Assembly: GCA_036267955.1 (NCBI GenBank) | Contig: DATAVB010000011.1 | Location: 26,833 to 90,832 of the forward strand | Length of the DNA: 64,000 nucleotides | DNA from: DATAVB01 sp036267955 | Lineage (GTDB): Bacteria > Actinomycetota > Actinomycetes > Mycobacteriales > QHCD01 | Direction: 5' to 3' | Shown here: piece by piece, positions 1 to 8,389 of the stretch | How the letters are laid out: every line of letters starts with the position of its first letter | Numbering within the stretch: position 1 is the stretch's first letter | The notes under the pieces: model-generated | Databases searched by the model: none | What the model was told of the DNA's origin: nothing | The model's input: the letters and a program-made list of their open reading frames with translations, nothing else | Made by a program: the position numbers and the translations under genes

Positions 1-1091
1 AATCGGGATCCGTCCTTGGGATCGACCGACTCCTGGCCGGCCAGCGCCCGGCCGATATTCGCGATGCGGACCGCCTCGGCCGCGACATCGGTGATTGCCC
101 GGCCGCCGTCGGCCGTGGACAGGTAGATCCGGTCCGCGACCGGTCCGCGCCAGTCGTGTGCGGTGCCGAAACCGTCGAGGCCGTTGCGGATTCCGAGCAG
201 GCAGCCGAGATTGCCCGAGTTGCAGTCGGTGTCCCAGCCGCAGGTGTTGACGATCATCATCGACCGATCCCACTCGCCGCCCCCGTAGAGCAGTGCGAGC
301 ACGATCAGGCCGTGGTTGGGGATGACGTGGCAGTTGCCGCCGTAGCTGTCGTACCCGTACGACTCGTCGAGCAGGTCACGTGCCCGCCGCCAGTCCGGTT
401 CGGTCCGGTGCCAGTCACGGATGTCGCGGACCATCCGGGCGACCACGCTGTCGGCCGGGATGAACGACAGACCGGTGTCCAGGAGTGTGTCGAGGTCGGA
501 CTCGACGAACGCCTGCGCCTCCATCGCGGCGAGCGCCCGGGCGGCGTGCACGGCCTCACCGTCGTGGCTGACGGTGCCCGCCCGGCGGGCCAGCTCGGCG
601 GCGAGGTCGGGACGGCCGGGAGAGACCAGTGCCCAGCCGTCGATGAAGATCTGGGCGCCGATCTGTTCGGCGACGACCTGGCCGTTGAGCTCGATCGACC
701 CACTGCGCGGCGCCTCGATCCCGTGTTTGAGCCGCAGAAATGCCGTGTGCTCGGTGGAATTGCCGAGACCGCCCCACCACAGGATCGTCCGGCCCTCGAT
801 GATGTAGTTGAGCCAGGTCTGGCCGATTTGCGCGGGCGTGATGTCGGCGTCGTTGCCGTAGTCGGGCAGCGCGCGCAGGAACGTGAAGGTCCCGGTGATG
901 TCGTCGTCGGTGACCAGCAGCGGCACGTCCAGCTTGTCGTGGACGTAGTAGTCGATCTGTCCCAACTCGCGCATGATCCGGTCGTGGGACCAACCCTCGA
1001 ACGGGCGGCCGAGGTAGACGCCGATCACCTTGCCGAGAGCGCCGGCGTAGACACGCTCGAGATAGTCGGCCGGAAGTGGATTGCGCGACAC
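1..1091 (-). CDS. ADP-ribosylglycohydrolase family protein (3' end cut by window)
   Basis: The reading frame runs off the left edge of the window, so the C-terminus is missing; 363 codons are present. The N-terminus reads RNPLPADYLERVYAGALGKVIG, the usual opening of this family. Acidic metal-ligand motifs follow: VTDDDITGT near residue 55 and NTCGWDTDCNSGNLG near residue 285. Characterised members remove ADP-ribose from proteins or small molecules with two Mg2+ ions, but many bacterial members have no assigned substrate. I chose the GTG at 1091 because the conserved domain begins right after it. The gene is divergent from the DUF3046-recA block and its true substrate cannot be told from sequence. 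Confidence 0.85.
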   Translation of the reverse strand, partial: MSRNPLPADYLERVYAGALGKVIGVYLGRPFEGWSHDRIMRELGQIDYYVHDKLDVPLLVTDDDITGTFTFLRALPDYGNDADITPAQIGQTWLNYIIEGRTILWWGGLGNSTEHTAFLRLKHGIEAPRSGSIELNGQVVAEQIGAQIFIDGWALVSPGRPDLAAELARRAGTVSHDGEAVHAARALAAMEAQAFVESDLDTLLDTGLSFIPADSVVARMVRDIRDWHRTEPDWRRARDLLDESYGYDSYGGNCHVIPNHGLIVLALLYGGGEWDRSMMIVNTCGWDTDCNSGNLGCLLGIRNGLDGFGTAHDWRGPVADRIYLSTADGGRAITDVAAEAVRIANIGRALAGQESVDPKDGSR

Positions 1092-1224
1092 GCGTGCTGC
1101 CCCAATCGGGTTTGCGGAGCGGACTCGATCAAGTTAGCCGGTGTCGGAGGCTGCGGGAAGGCGATCGATCCGGGTTGGCCGGGTCCGGGCGGCCGGTCCC
1201 GGATTCGTTGTCGGGCACGGTGAT

Positions 1225-1230
1225 TATGCT
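1225..1230 (+). promoter_or_regulatory. Candidate -10 element for the DUF3046 gene
   Basis: TATGCT matches the actinobacterial TANNNT -10 pattern and lies nine bases before the ATG at 1240. Transcription would start at or just before the start codon, so the message is probably leaderless or nearly so. No ribosome binding site is seen. Confidence 0.45.
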
Positions 1231-1239
1231 GGGCGCACC

Positions 1240-1437
1240 ATGCGATTGACTGAGTTCTGGGCGCGGATGCGCGAGCAGTTCGGTGACGTGTACGCCGAGT
1301 CGGTGGCACGTGACCATGTCATCTCCGGGCTCGGTGGAGTGACCGCCGTGCAGGCGCTGGAGGGCGGCATCGAGCCACGGGTTGTGTGGCGAGCGATCTG
1401 CGCCGCGTTCGATGTGCCACCCGCTCGCCGGCACTGA
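1240..1437 (+). CDS. DUF3046 family small protein
   Basis: This 65-residue protein begins MRLTEFWARM and ends in a basic tail. It matches the short DUF3046 family that lies directly upstream of recA in many actinobacteria. The family has no established function. The sequence has no membrane segment and no cysteine cluster. The 209-bp gap to recA holds the LexA site, so the two genes are probably transcribed separately. The start follows a TATGCT -10 candidate and has no clear ribosome binding site. Confidence 0.8.
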   Translation: MRLTEFWARMREQFGDVYAESVARDHVISGLGGVTAVQALEGGIEPRVVWRAICAAFDVPPARRH

Positions 1438-1475
1438 TTTCACTGATTTCTGGGTACGGCGTGTTGCTTACCATC

Positions 1476-1491
1476 TCGAACGGGTGTTCGG
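1476..1491 (+). promoter_or_regulatory. LexA-binding SOS box upstream of recA
   Basis: TCGAACGGGTGTTCGG carries the actinobacterial/Gram-positive SOS core GAAC-N4-GTTC with a nearly perfect flanking palindrome. It lies directly before TACGGT (1492-1497), a good -10 candidate, and 155 bp before the recA start. LexA bound here would block RNA polymerase. The LexA protein itself is encoded at 22.5-23.5 kb. Confidence 0.9.
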
Positions 1492-1496
1492 TACGG

Positions 1497-1523
1497 TATC
1501 CACAGCAGAGCTGGTGATCCACA
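1497..1523 (+). promoter_or_regulatory. TCCACA pair in the recA leader
   Basis: TATCCACA and TGATCCACA lie 19 bp apart (TCCACA at 1499 and 1518) between the recA promoter and its gene. They resemble DnaA boxes. The spacing is identical to the pair at 30.68 kb. Confidence 0.35.
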
Positions 1524-1646
1524 GGTCGGACGCGGCCGGCAGGTTTTGTCGGCGCATCGGCCTAACGTCACCGGGTGACAGCAATCAACGCGATGCACTG
1601 GACCCAGTTCTCCGGTTCAGCAGTCGCCGACAGCGAGGTGTACCTG

Positions 1647-2693
1647 ATGGCAGGATTCGATCGCGACAAGGCACTCGATGTCGCGCTGGCTCAGATAGAC
1701 AAGCAGTACGGCAAGGGTTCGGTCATGCGGCTCGGCGACGAGACCCGCGCGCCCATCGGGGTGATCCCGACCGGCTCGATCGCTCTGGACGCGGCGTTGG
1801 GGATCGGCGGTCTGCCGCGTGGACGGGTGATCGAGATCTATGGTCCGGAGTCCTCGGGTAAGACGACCGTCGCGCTGCACGCGGTGGCCAGTGCCCAGGC
1901 GGCCGGCGGCATCGCCGGCTTCATCGACGCGGAGCACGCGCTCGACCCCGATTACGCGAAGGCGTTGGGTGTGGACACCGACGCGCTACTCGTCTCGCAG
2001 CCCGACACGGGGGAGCAGGCACTGGAGATCGCGGACATGCTGATCCGCTCCGGCGCGCTCGACATCATCGTCATCGACTCGGTCGCCGCTCTGGTGCCCC
2101 GTGCCGAGATCGAGGGTGAGATGGGCGACTCACACGTGGGCCTGCAGGCCCGGCTGATGAGTCAGGCGCTGCGCAAGATCACCGGTGCGCTCAACAACTC
2201 CGGCACCACCATGATCTTCATCAACCAGCTGCGGGAAAAGATCGGCGTAATGTTCGGCAGCCCGGAGACGACCACCGGTGGCCGGGCGCTGAAGTTCTAT
2301 GCCTCGGTGCGTCTGGACGTGCGCCGGATCGAGACGCTCAAGGACGGTGGCGACGCGGTCGCCAACCGCACCCGGGTCAAGGTCGTGAAGAACAAGGTGG
2401 CCCCGCCGTTCAAACAGGCCGAGTTCGACATCGTGTATGGCCAGGGCATCAGCAGGGAGGGCTCGCTCATCGATGTCGGTGTCGAGCAGTCCATTGTCCG
2501 CAAGTCCGGTGCCTGGTACACGTACGAGGGCGACCAACTCGGCCAGGGCAAGGAGAACGCCCGGACGTTCCTGCGTGACAACCCGGATCTCGCCGACGAG
2601 ATCGAGAAGAAGATCAAGGAAAAGATGGGTATCGGTGCTCAGCTCGATGCCGAGGCCGACAAGACCGCTGACATTGTGCCGGTCGACTTCTGA
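1647..2693 (+). CDS. recA: RecA recombinase
   Basis: RecA forms the ATP-dependent filament on single-stranded DNA that drives strand exchange and triggers LexA self-cleavage. The 348-residue product has the usual length. The start motif is DRDKALDVALAQIDKQYGKG, Walker A is GPESSGKTT at residues 66-74, and the Walker B aspartate lies in LDIIVIDSVAALVPRAE. The acidic C-terminal tail is present. There is no intein, unlike RecA of M. tuberculosis. I chose the ATG at 1647 because a GAGGTG ribosome binding site sits seven bases upstream; upstream GTG starts have none. recX follows after two bases, so both are SOS-induced from the box at 1476. Confidence 0.98.
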   Translation: MAGFDRDKALDVALAQIDKQYGKGSVMRLGDETRAPIGVIPTGSIALDAALGIGGLPRGRVIEIYGPESSGKTTVALHAVASAQAAGGIAGFIDAEHALDPDYAKALGVDTDALLVSQPDTGEQALEIADMLIRSGALDIIVIDSVAALVPRAEIEGEMGDSHVGLQARLMSQALRKITGALNNSGTTMIFINQLREKIGVMFGSPETTTGGRALKFYASVRLDVRRIETLKDGGDAVANRTRVKVVKNKVAPPFKQAEFDIVYGQGISREGSLIDVGVEQSIVRKSGAWYTYEGDQLGQGKENARTFLRDNPDLADEIEKKIKEKMGIGAQLDAEADKTADIVPVDF

Positions 2694-2695
2694 GC

Positions 2696-3268
2696 ATGGC
2701 AGGTCGTAGGACGCGGAGGGCCCGCCCGGTCGGCGAACCGGGCGGACACCCCGAGGACGCTCCGGCCGACCCCGAGGCGGTGGCGCGGTCGATCTGCCTC
2801 CGACAGCTCACGGTCGCGCCGCGGACGCGGGCCCAGTTGGCTGACGCCCTCGTGAAACGAGAGGTGCCGGCCGAGGTCGCGGACCGGGTGCTCGACCGGT
2901 TCGGCGAGGTTGGCCTGATCAACGATGCGATGTTCGCCCAAATGTGGGTGAGCTCTCGCCATCAGGGTCGAGGGCTGGCTCGGCGGGCGCTGTCGGCCGA
3001 GCTGCGGCAACGCGGTGTGGACGCCGAGACGACCCGCGACGCGGTGTCAGCCCTCGATGCAGACGACGAGGAGTCGGCCGCGCGACAGCTGGTCCAACGA
3101 CGGCTCCGCTCAATGGCCTCAGTTGATCCGGCCGCCCGCCAGCGTCGGCTGCTCGGCATGCTGGCGCGAAAGGGCTACTCCGCCGGCCTGGCTTACCGGG
3201 TCATTAGGGAGGAGTTGGCACGCTCTGGAGCTGATTGTGATGATCTCGTCCCACCCGACGACACGTGA
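2696..3268 (+). CDS. recX: RecX regulatory protein
   Basis: RecX binds RecA filaments and limits their growth or activity. The 190-residue product has the three-helix repeats of the family, such as LTVAPRTRAQLADALVKREV, VLDRFGEVGLINDAMFAQMWV and LLGMLARKGYSAGLAYRVI. A charged N-terminal extension of about 27 residues (basic first, then acidic) precedes the first repeat. The ATG lies two bases after the recA stop, so the genes are one transcript and probably translationally coupled. Confidence 0.95.
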   Translation: MAGRRTRRARPVGEPGGHPEDAPADPEAVARSICLRQLTVAPRTRAQLADALVKREVPAEVADRVLDRFGEVGLINDAMFAQMWVSSRHQGRGLARRALSAELRQRGVDAETTRDAVSALDADDEESAARQLVQRRLRSMASVDPAARQRRLLGMLARKGYSAGLAYRVIREELARSGADCDDLVPPDDT

Positions 3269-3597
3269 TCGCATCGCTTGACCCGGTAGAGGGCGAGACC
3301 TAGCCTCGGACACGAGGAGTCAAACCCTGTGTCGGGTGGTGTTCATCCCGGCCTAGCCATATAGACCACATATGTAAGCCACAACACGACGACGTTGTCA
3401 CTCGCAAGGAGCGGGTGACGTGCTCCGGCCACCCGACGCCGGCCACGCCCCTGGCATTGCGGCAGTCGAGGCTGCTCGCTCGTCCGGTGTTGTGTGGCTA
3501 TGGCGGCGGCGCTGTGGGCACAGTCGCGGATCGCAGGACCCTCCTCACGGAAGCTGTGCGGTGCCGTGTGCGCCGCATCAGCTGGGAGGAGGGTCGG
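3269..3597. other. Intergenic leader region before rny
   Basis: This 329-bp gap holds the rny promoter and leader. The AT-rich patch near 3357-3374, containing CATATAGACCACATATG, stands out from its GC-rich surroundings. I cannot assign a -35/-10 pair or a small gene with confidence. Reading frames that cross the gap lack ribosome binding sites. Confidence 0.4.
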
Positions 3598-5499
3598 ATG
3601 CTGGTCCTGGTTATCGTGCTGATCGTTCTCCTGCTCGGCGGCGTCGGCGCGTGGGGTATTTCGACCCAGCGACGTCGGCGTACCGCGCAGCGCAGCTCCG
3701 GCGAACGGCCGAATGCGGTCATCGCCGACGACGATTCGCCATCCCGTACGAAGAGCGCGGACGGCGGTTCTGATGCCGTTGCCGCCGCGGCTGCCGAAAC
3801 TGGCCACGCCACTCGGAGCGCCGACAGCCACGACACCGGTGACCCAACCAGTGACCCAGATAGCAATCCAGGCAGTGAGCCCTCCGATGTCGAGGCCGCC
3901 CGCAGCGAGGCGCTGATCGAGATCCAGGCAATGCGACTGCAGGCGATTCACGCCGCGGCCTCTACCCGGGCCGAGGCCGAGACGTTGGCCGCGATGGCCA
4001 AGCGGATCGCCGAAGCGGAGGCCGAGTCCACCCGACGCGCGGCCCAGAAGGAGCTCGAAGAGACCCGCCAGGCGCTGCAGGCCGAGACCGAGAATTCCCA
4101 TCGGCGGGCGGAGCTGGAAGCCTCCAACACGATCCTGCAGGCCCGGCGGACCGCCGAGCAGGAGGCCGAGCGGGCAACCGCCGCGCTGCGCAGCCTGCAG
4201 ACCGATGTCGAGCGCCGCGAGCAACGGATCGTTGAGCGCGAGGAGCGGGTCGACTCCGACCGGACCCGGCTGGAAACCCGCAGCACCGAGCTGACCGAAC
4301 GCGAGCAGGCGCTCGCCGAGCAGGATCGACTCCTCACCGAACGCGCCGAGGAGCACCGCCGCGAGCTGGAACGGATCGGCGGACTGGCCACCGCCGACGC
4401 CAGGGCCGAGCTGCTCACCGCCGTCGAGACTGAGGTCAAGCGGGATGCCGCCATCATCATCAGGGACACCGAGGCCCAGGCCCGGGCTACCGCCGATCAT
4501 CGGGCCCGCAAGATCGTCGCCGACACAATCCAGCGCATCGCTAGCGAGCAGACCGCTGAGAGCGTGGTCAGCGTGCTGCACCTGCCCAGCGACGAGATGA
4601 AGGGTCGGATCATCGGTCGGGAAGGCCGCAACATCAGGGCCTTCGAGTCGGTGACCGGGGTGAACGTCATCATCGACGACACCCCCGAGGCCGTTCTGTT
4701 GTCCTGCTTCGACCCGGTGCGCCGCGAGATCGGCCGGCTGACTCTCGACAAGCTCATCCTCGACGGCCGGATCCACCCACAACGCATCGAGGAGATCCAC
4801 GAGCAGAGCAAGGTCGAAATCGAGCAGCTGTGCCTGCGTGCCGCCGAGGACGCCGTGATCGACGTCGGGATCGGCCCGCTGCACCCCGACCTTCTCGTGG
4901 TGCTCGGCCGGCTGCGGTACCGCACGTCGTACGGACAGAACGTCCTTGCCCACCTCATCGAGTGCGCCCACATCGCCGAGCTGATGGCCGCCGAGCTAGG
5001 GGTGGACCCGGTGCTGGTCAAGCGCGGCGCGTTCCTGCACGACATCGGCAAGGCGTTGACCCACGAGGTGCCCGGCAGCCATGCGCTGCTCGGTGCCGAT
5101 TTGGCCCGTAGATACGGCGAACCCGACGACGTCGTGCACGCCATCGAAGCGCATCACAACGAGGTGCAGCCGCAGACCATCGAGGCTGTTCTGACCCAGG
5201 CGGCGGATGGTTGTTCCGGCGGCCGGCCGGGTGCGCGCCGGGAGAGCCTGGAGTCCTACGTACAGCGGCTGGAGCGGATCGAGGAGATCGCCAGCTCCCG
5301 GCCGGGGGTGGAGAAGGTGTTCGCGATGCAGGCCGGCCGCGAGGTGCGGGTCATGGTCTCGCCGGACGAGGTCGACGACCTCGGTGCGGCGGTGCTCGCC
5401 CGCGACGTCGCCAAGCAGATCGAGGCTGATCTGACCTACCCCGGCCAGATCAGGGTCACGGTGGTGCGGGAGTCGCGGGCCACTGAAGTCGCGCGCTGA
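3598..5499 (+). CDS. rny: Ribonuclease Y
   Basis: RNase Y is a membrane-anchored endoribonuclease that starts mRNA decay. The 633-residue product has an N-terminal membrane helix (residues 1-20, MLVLVIVLIVLLLGGVGAWG). Next come an acidic low-complexity segment with DPTSDPDSNPGSEPSD and a long charged coiled coil. A KH domain has IIGREGRNIRAFESVTG, and an HD domain has FLHDIGKALTHEV as the metal site and RPGARRESLESYVQRLE near the end. It is about 100 residues longer than the Bacillus enzyme because of the acidic segment. The ATG at 3598 follows a GGGAGGAGGG ribosome binding site. Position after recX is common in actinobacteria. Confidence 0.95.
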   Translation: MLVLVIVLIVLLLGGVGAWGISTQRRRRTAQRSSGERPNAVIADDDSPSRTKSADGGSDAVAAAAAETGHATRSADSHDTGDPTSDPDSNPGSEPSDVEAARSEALIEIQAMRLQAIHAAASTRAEAETLAAMAKRIAEAEAESTRRAAQKELEETRQALQAETENSHRRAELEASNTILQARRTAEQEAERATAALRSLQTDVERREQRIVEREERVDSDRTRLETRSTELTEREQALAEQDRLLTERAEEHRRELERIGGLATADARAELLTAVETEVKRDAAIIIRDTEAQARATADHRARKIVADTIQRIASEQTAESVVSVLHLPSDEMKGRIIGREGRNIRAFESVTGVNVIIDDTPEAVLLSCFDPVRREIGRLTLDKLILDGRIHPQRIEEIHEQSKVEIEQLCLRAAEDAVIDVGIGPLHPDLLVVLGRLRYRTSYGQNVLAHLIECAHIAELMAAELGVDPVLVKRGAFLHDIGKALTHEVPGSHALLGADLARRYGEPDDVVHAIEAHHNEVQPQTIEAVLTQAADGCSGGRPGARRESLESYVQRLERIEEIASSRPGVEKVFAMQAGREVRVMVSPDEVDDLGAAVLARDVAKQIEADLTYPGQIRVTVVRESRATEVAR

Positions 5500-5508
5500 A
5501 GCCGTAAG

Positions 5509-5538
5509 CCCGACGCCGGGCGCAGGCCCGGAGTCGGG
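5509..5538. terminator. Convergent hairpin terminator between rny and the SDR gene
   Basis: The arms CCCGACGCCGGGC and GCCCGGAGTCGGG pair with one mismatch around a GCAG loop. The hairpin lies ten bases after the rny stop and eight bases before the SDR stop on the other strand, so it can serve both. There is no long T-tract, as is usual in actinobacteria. Confidence 0.7.
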
Positions 5539-5545
5539 ACTGGGA

Positions 5546-6316
5546 TCACTCCGGCCGAAGCCGGAGGTTCTGCATGCCGCCGTCGACGTAGGCCGCCACA
5601 CCCGTGGTCGCCGAGGACAGCGGGCTCGCCAGGTTAGCGATGGCGTACGCGACCTCATCGGCCGATACCAGCCGACCCATCGGCTGGCGCGCCTCCAGGG
5701 CGGCGCGCTCGGCCCGCGGATCCTCGGCGGCGGTGAGGAGCCGGCCGACCCAGGGCGTGTCCGCGGTGCCCGGGTGGACGCAGTTGACCCGGATCCCTTC
5801 CCGCAGGTGGTCCGCGGCCATGGCCATGGTCAGTGCCAGCACCGCACCCTTGGATGCCGAGTACAGCGCGCGCTGTGGAATGCCCGCGGTAGCCGCGATG
5901 GAGCAGGTGTTGACGATCGCCGCGTGCTCGGATCGCCGGAGCGCCGGCAGGGCGGCGCGGGTCACCCGGACCATGCCGACGACGTTGACGTCGTAGACCC
6001 GGTGCCACTCGGCGTCGTCGTTGTCGGCGACGGTGCCGGCGGCGCCAATGCCGGCGTTGTTGACGAGGATGTCGAGTCCGCCGAGATGCTCGACGGCTGC
6101 CGCGACGGCCTGTCGTACGGTTGCGTCGTCGGTGACGTCGGCGGCGAAGCCGGTCAGCGGCTTGGCGACTCCGCTGGGGTCGAGATCCAACACCGCGACC
6201 CGGGCACCGCGTCGGGCCAGCAGTGTGGCCGCGGCCAGACCGATCCCCGAACCGCCGCCGGTCACCAACGCCGTCAGTCCGTCCAGCTCGCCGCCACTAC
6301 CTGTCTGCTCGCTCAC
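5546..6316 (-). CDS. Short-chain dehydrogenase/reductase (probable 2-keto-3-deoxy-L-fuconate dehydrogenase)
   Basis: This is a classical 256-residue SDR. The Rossmann motif TGGGSGIG is at 19-26, NNAG at 86-89, and the catalytic Ser139, Tyr152 and Lys156 (YSASK) are present. It acts on a sugar-acid or related alcohol with NAD(P)+. The specific call is by context: it is divergent from genes for an FAH hydrolase, an aldo/keto reductase and an L-fuconolactonase-like amidohydrolase, and an SDR carries out the fourth step of that pathway. I chose GTG at 6316 because GGAGGG lies four bases upstream. An L-fucose dehydrogenase role is the main alternative. Confidence 0.85.
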   Translation of the reverse strand: MSEQTGSGGELDGLTALVTGGGSGIGLAAATLLARRGARVAVLDLDPSGVAKPLTGFAADVTDDATVRQAVAAAVEHLGGLDILVNNAGIGAAGTVADNDDAEWHRVYDVNVVGMVRVTRAALPALRRSEHAAIVNTCSIAATAGIPQRALYSASKGAVLALTMAMAADHLREGIRVNCVHPGTADTPWVGRLLTAAEDPRAERAALEARQPMGRLVSADEVAYAIANLASPLSSATTGVAAYVDGGMQNLRLRPE

Positions 6317-6406
6317 ATGTCCCTCCACACTGGACGATCAGACGCCACGGACCGTCGGTCCGGCGCCGCCCACGGGGCCTGCCCCGGAGCACGATTCGTT
6401 CGGCAA

Positions 6407-6426
6407 TTCCTATAGGAACCTATAGG
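6407..6426. promoter_or_regulatory. Tandem palindromic operator candidate in the fucose-type cluster
   Basis: Two perfect 8-bp palindromes CCTATAGG lie at 6409-6416 and 6419-6426, separated by AA, so their centres are 10 bp (one helical turn) apart. The first extends to the 12-bp palindrome TTCCTATAGGAA. They sit in the divergent promoter, 90 bp from the SDR start and 133 bp from the FAH start. The AT-rich core is striking in this GC-rich DNA. A dimeric repressor is the likely binder, but no regulator gene is adjacent. Confidence 0.65.
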
Positions 6427-6559
6427 AGGCGATCGACCGGACAAGCAGACGGCCGGACTCGGACAGCCCTGCGTGCGGTCTCGGTTCGGCACCGGCATGC
6501 CGATAATCTGCAGGCACACCGCCCTACGGTGGCCAGACCAGCGATCCAAGGGAGATCTC

Positions 6560-7411
6560 GTGCAACTGTTGAGACTCGGCGAGCCAGGCCAGGAGCGGCC
6601 GGCGGTACGGGCCGATGACGGCACCGTCCACGACCTGCGTCCGATCTCCGCCGAGATCGACGGCGCCTTCCTGGCCGACGGCGGCATCGCCCGCGCCCGG
6701 GTCGGATTGGACGCCGGCCGGCTGCCGCAGCTAGACCCGACCGGGCTCCGGATCGGCGCACCGGTCGCCCGCCCCGGCAAGGTGATCTGCATCGGTCTGA
6801 ACTACCGCGACCACGCGGCCGAGACCGGGGCCAAGATCCCGGACGAGCCGATCATCTTTTTCAAGGGCACCGACACCGTGATCGGCCCGAACGACAACGT
6901 GCTGATCCCGCGCGGTAGCTCGAAGACCGACTGGGAGGTCGAGCTCGCGGTCGTGATCGGTGCGCGCACCCGCTACCTGGACTCGCCGGCCGATTCGCGC
7001 GCCATGATTGCCGGCTATGCCGTCAGCAATGACGTCTCCGAGCGGGCGTTCCAGCTCGAGCGCGGCGGACAGTGGGTCAAGGGCAAGTCCTGCGAGACCT
7101 TCAACCCGCTCGGTCCGTGGCTGGTGCCGGCCGATGAGGTGCCCGATCCGCAGTCGCTGGGGCTGCGCCTCTCGGTCAACGGTCAGCAGCGACAGAACAG
7201 CACCACCGGCAACATGATCTTCGCCGTCGACCACATCATCTGGTACGTGAGCCAGTTCATGGTCCTGGAGCCGGGCGACGTGGTGAACACCGGAACGCCG
7301 CACGGCGTGGCGATGGGCCTGGACGACAAGCCCTACCTGCGTGCCGGTGACGTGGTCGAGCTGGAGATCGACGGCCTCGGCCGTCAGCGCCAAGAACTGG
7401 TCCAGGCGTGA
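6560..7411 (+). CDS. FAH-family hydrolase (probable 2,4-diketo-3-deoxy-L-fuconate hydrolase)
   Basis: The 283-residue product belongs to the fumarylacetoacetate hydrolase superfamily, which cleaves carbon-carbon bonds in dicarbonyl acids with Mg2+ or Mn2+. The metal ligands are Glu126 and Glu128 in WEVELAVVIG and Asp158 in YAVSNDVSER. GLNYRDHAAETG (79-90) and NTGTPHGVAMG are also typical. In the L-fucose pathway this enzyme yields pyruvate and lactate. I chose GTG at 6560 because GGGAG lies five bases upstream and the length then matches the family. The next gene overlaps by four bases, so the three plus-strand genes form one operon. Confidence 0.88.
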   Translation: MQLLRLGEPGQERPAVRADDGTVHDLRPISAEIDGAFLADGGIARARVGLDAGRLPQLDPTGLRIGAPVARPGKVICIGLNYRDHAAETGAKIPDEPIIFFKGTDTVIGPNDNVLIPRGSSKTDWEVELAVVIGARTRYLDSPADSRAMIAGYAVSNDVSERAFQLERGGQWVKGKSCETFNPLGPWLVPADEVPDPQSLGLRLSVNGQQRQNSTTGNMIFAVDHIIWYVSQFMVLEPGDVVNTGTPHGVAMGLDDKPYLRAGDVVELEIDGLGRQRQELVQA

Positions 7412-8388
7412 GTCCAGTCGCGCAGCGGCTCGCCTCGACGCCACGGCCGCTCGGGCGCAGTGCGGTCCGGGTGAGCGCGCTGTCGCTCGGCACGGCCCCG
7501 TTGGGCAACCTCTACACGGAGGTGACCGACGAGGCGTCGACCGACACCGTAAGGACCGCGCTGCGGCTGGGTATCCGATACGTCGACGTGGCGCCGTTCT
7601 ACGGCTTCGGCATCGCCGAGCGGCGGCTCGGAGCGGCGCTGTCCGGCATCGCCCGCGACGATGTGGTGGTGTCCACCAAGGTCGGCCGACTGTGCCGGCC
7701 GGACAACTCGGGCCAGCCGGGCGCGATCTTCGACTTCACCGCCGACGGGATCAGGAGGTCGGTGGAGGAGAGCCTCACCCGGCTCAACCTGGACCGGATC
7801 GACATCCTCTACATCCACGACCCGGACGACCATCTGGATCAGGCGATAGACGAGGCATACCCGACGCTGCACCAGCTCCGCGCGGAAGGCGTCATTGGGG
7901 CCATCGGGGTCGGGATGAACTTCTCGGCGCCGCTGGCGAGGTTCGTCCGGGAGACCGAGATCGATGGCGTGCTGTGCGCCGGCCGGTACACGCTGCTGGA
8001 CCAGTCGGCGCTTGCCGACCTGCTGCCGGCCGCGATCGACCGCGGCGCCTCGGTCGTGATCGGCGGCGTCTACAACTCCGGCGTGCTGGCCGATCCGCGG
8101 CCCGGCGCGCATTACGACTACCGCGACGCGCCGGCCGACATTGTGGCCCGGGCGCAACAGCTGGACGAGGTGTGTCGCGAGTTCGATGTGCCGCTGAAGG
8201 CGGCCGCCACGCAGTTCCCGTTCGGCAGTCCGGCCGTCGCCACGGTGCTGACCGGCGCCCGGTTGCCGGCCGAGATCACCGAGAACGTCGCGATGTTCGA
8301 GCACCCGATTCCGGCGCAGCTGTGGTCCCGGTTGGTCGAACGCGGGCTGCTGCCGGCCGAATCGGTCCAGACCCTGATCGAGAACTGA
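7408..8388 (+). CDS. Aldo/keto reductase (probable D-threo-aldose / L-fucose 1-dehydrogenase)
   Basis: The 326-residue product has the complete aldo/keto reductase tetrad: Asp60 and Tyr65 in DVAPFYGFG, Lys91 in STKVG and His137 in YIHDPD. The family members closest to this architecture oxidise L-fucose and related D-threo aldoses to lactones. Its place between an FAH hydrolase and a lactonase-like amidohydrolase supports that role. The GTG start overlaps the previous stop by four bases, which implies translational coupling. Substrate remains inference; L-galactose or D-arabinose are possible alternatives. Confidence 0.85.
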   Translation: MSPVAQRLASTPRPLGRSAVRVSALSLGTAPLGNLYTEVTDEASTDTVRTALRLGIRYVDVAPFYGFGIAERRLGAALSGIARDDVVVSTKVGRLCRPDNSGQPGAIFDFTADGIRRSVEESLTRLNLDRIDILYIHDPDDHLDQAIDEAYPTLHQLRAEGVIGAIGVGMNFSAPLARFVRETEIDGVLCAGRYTLLDQSALADLLPAAIDRGASVVIGGVYNSGVLADPRPGAHYDYRDAPADIVARAQQLDEVCREFDVPLKAAATQFPFGSPAVATVLTGARLPAEITENVAMFEHPIPAQLWSRLVERGLLPAESVQTLIEN

Positions 8389-8389
8389 C

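Noticed and set aside
156..1223. Long plus-strand reading frame opposite the ADP-ribosylglycohydrolase
   Set aside because: It is the antisense of a clearly coding frame with family motifs and has no motif of its own.
1647..2693. Possible intein in RecA, as in M. tuberculosis
   Set aside because: The protein has normal length and continuous RecA motifs.
3343..4971. 542-codon minus-strand frame opposite RNase Y
   Set aside because: Low-complexity product, no ribosome binding site, and the other strand encodes complete KH and HD domains.
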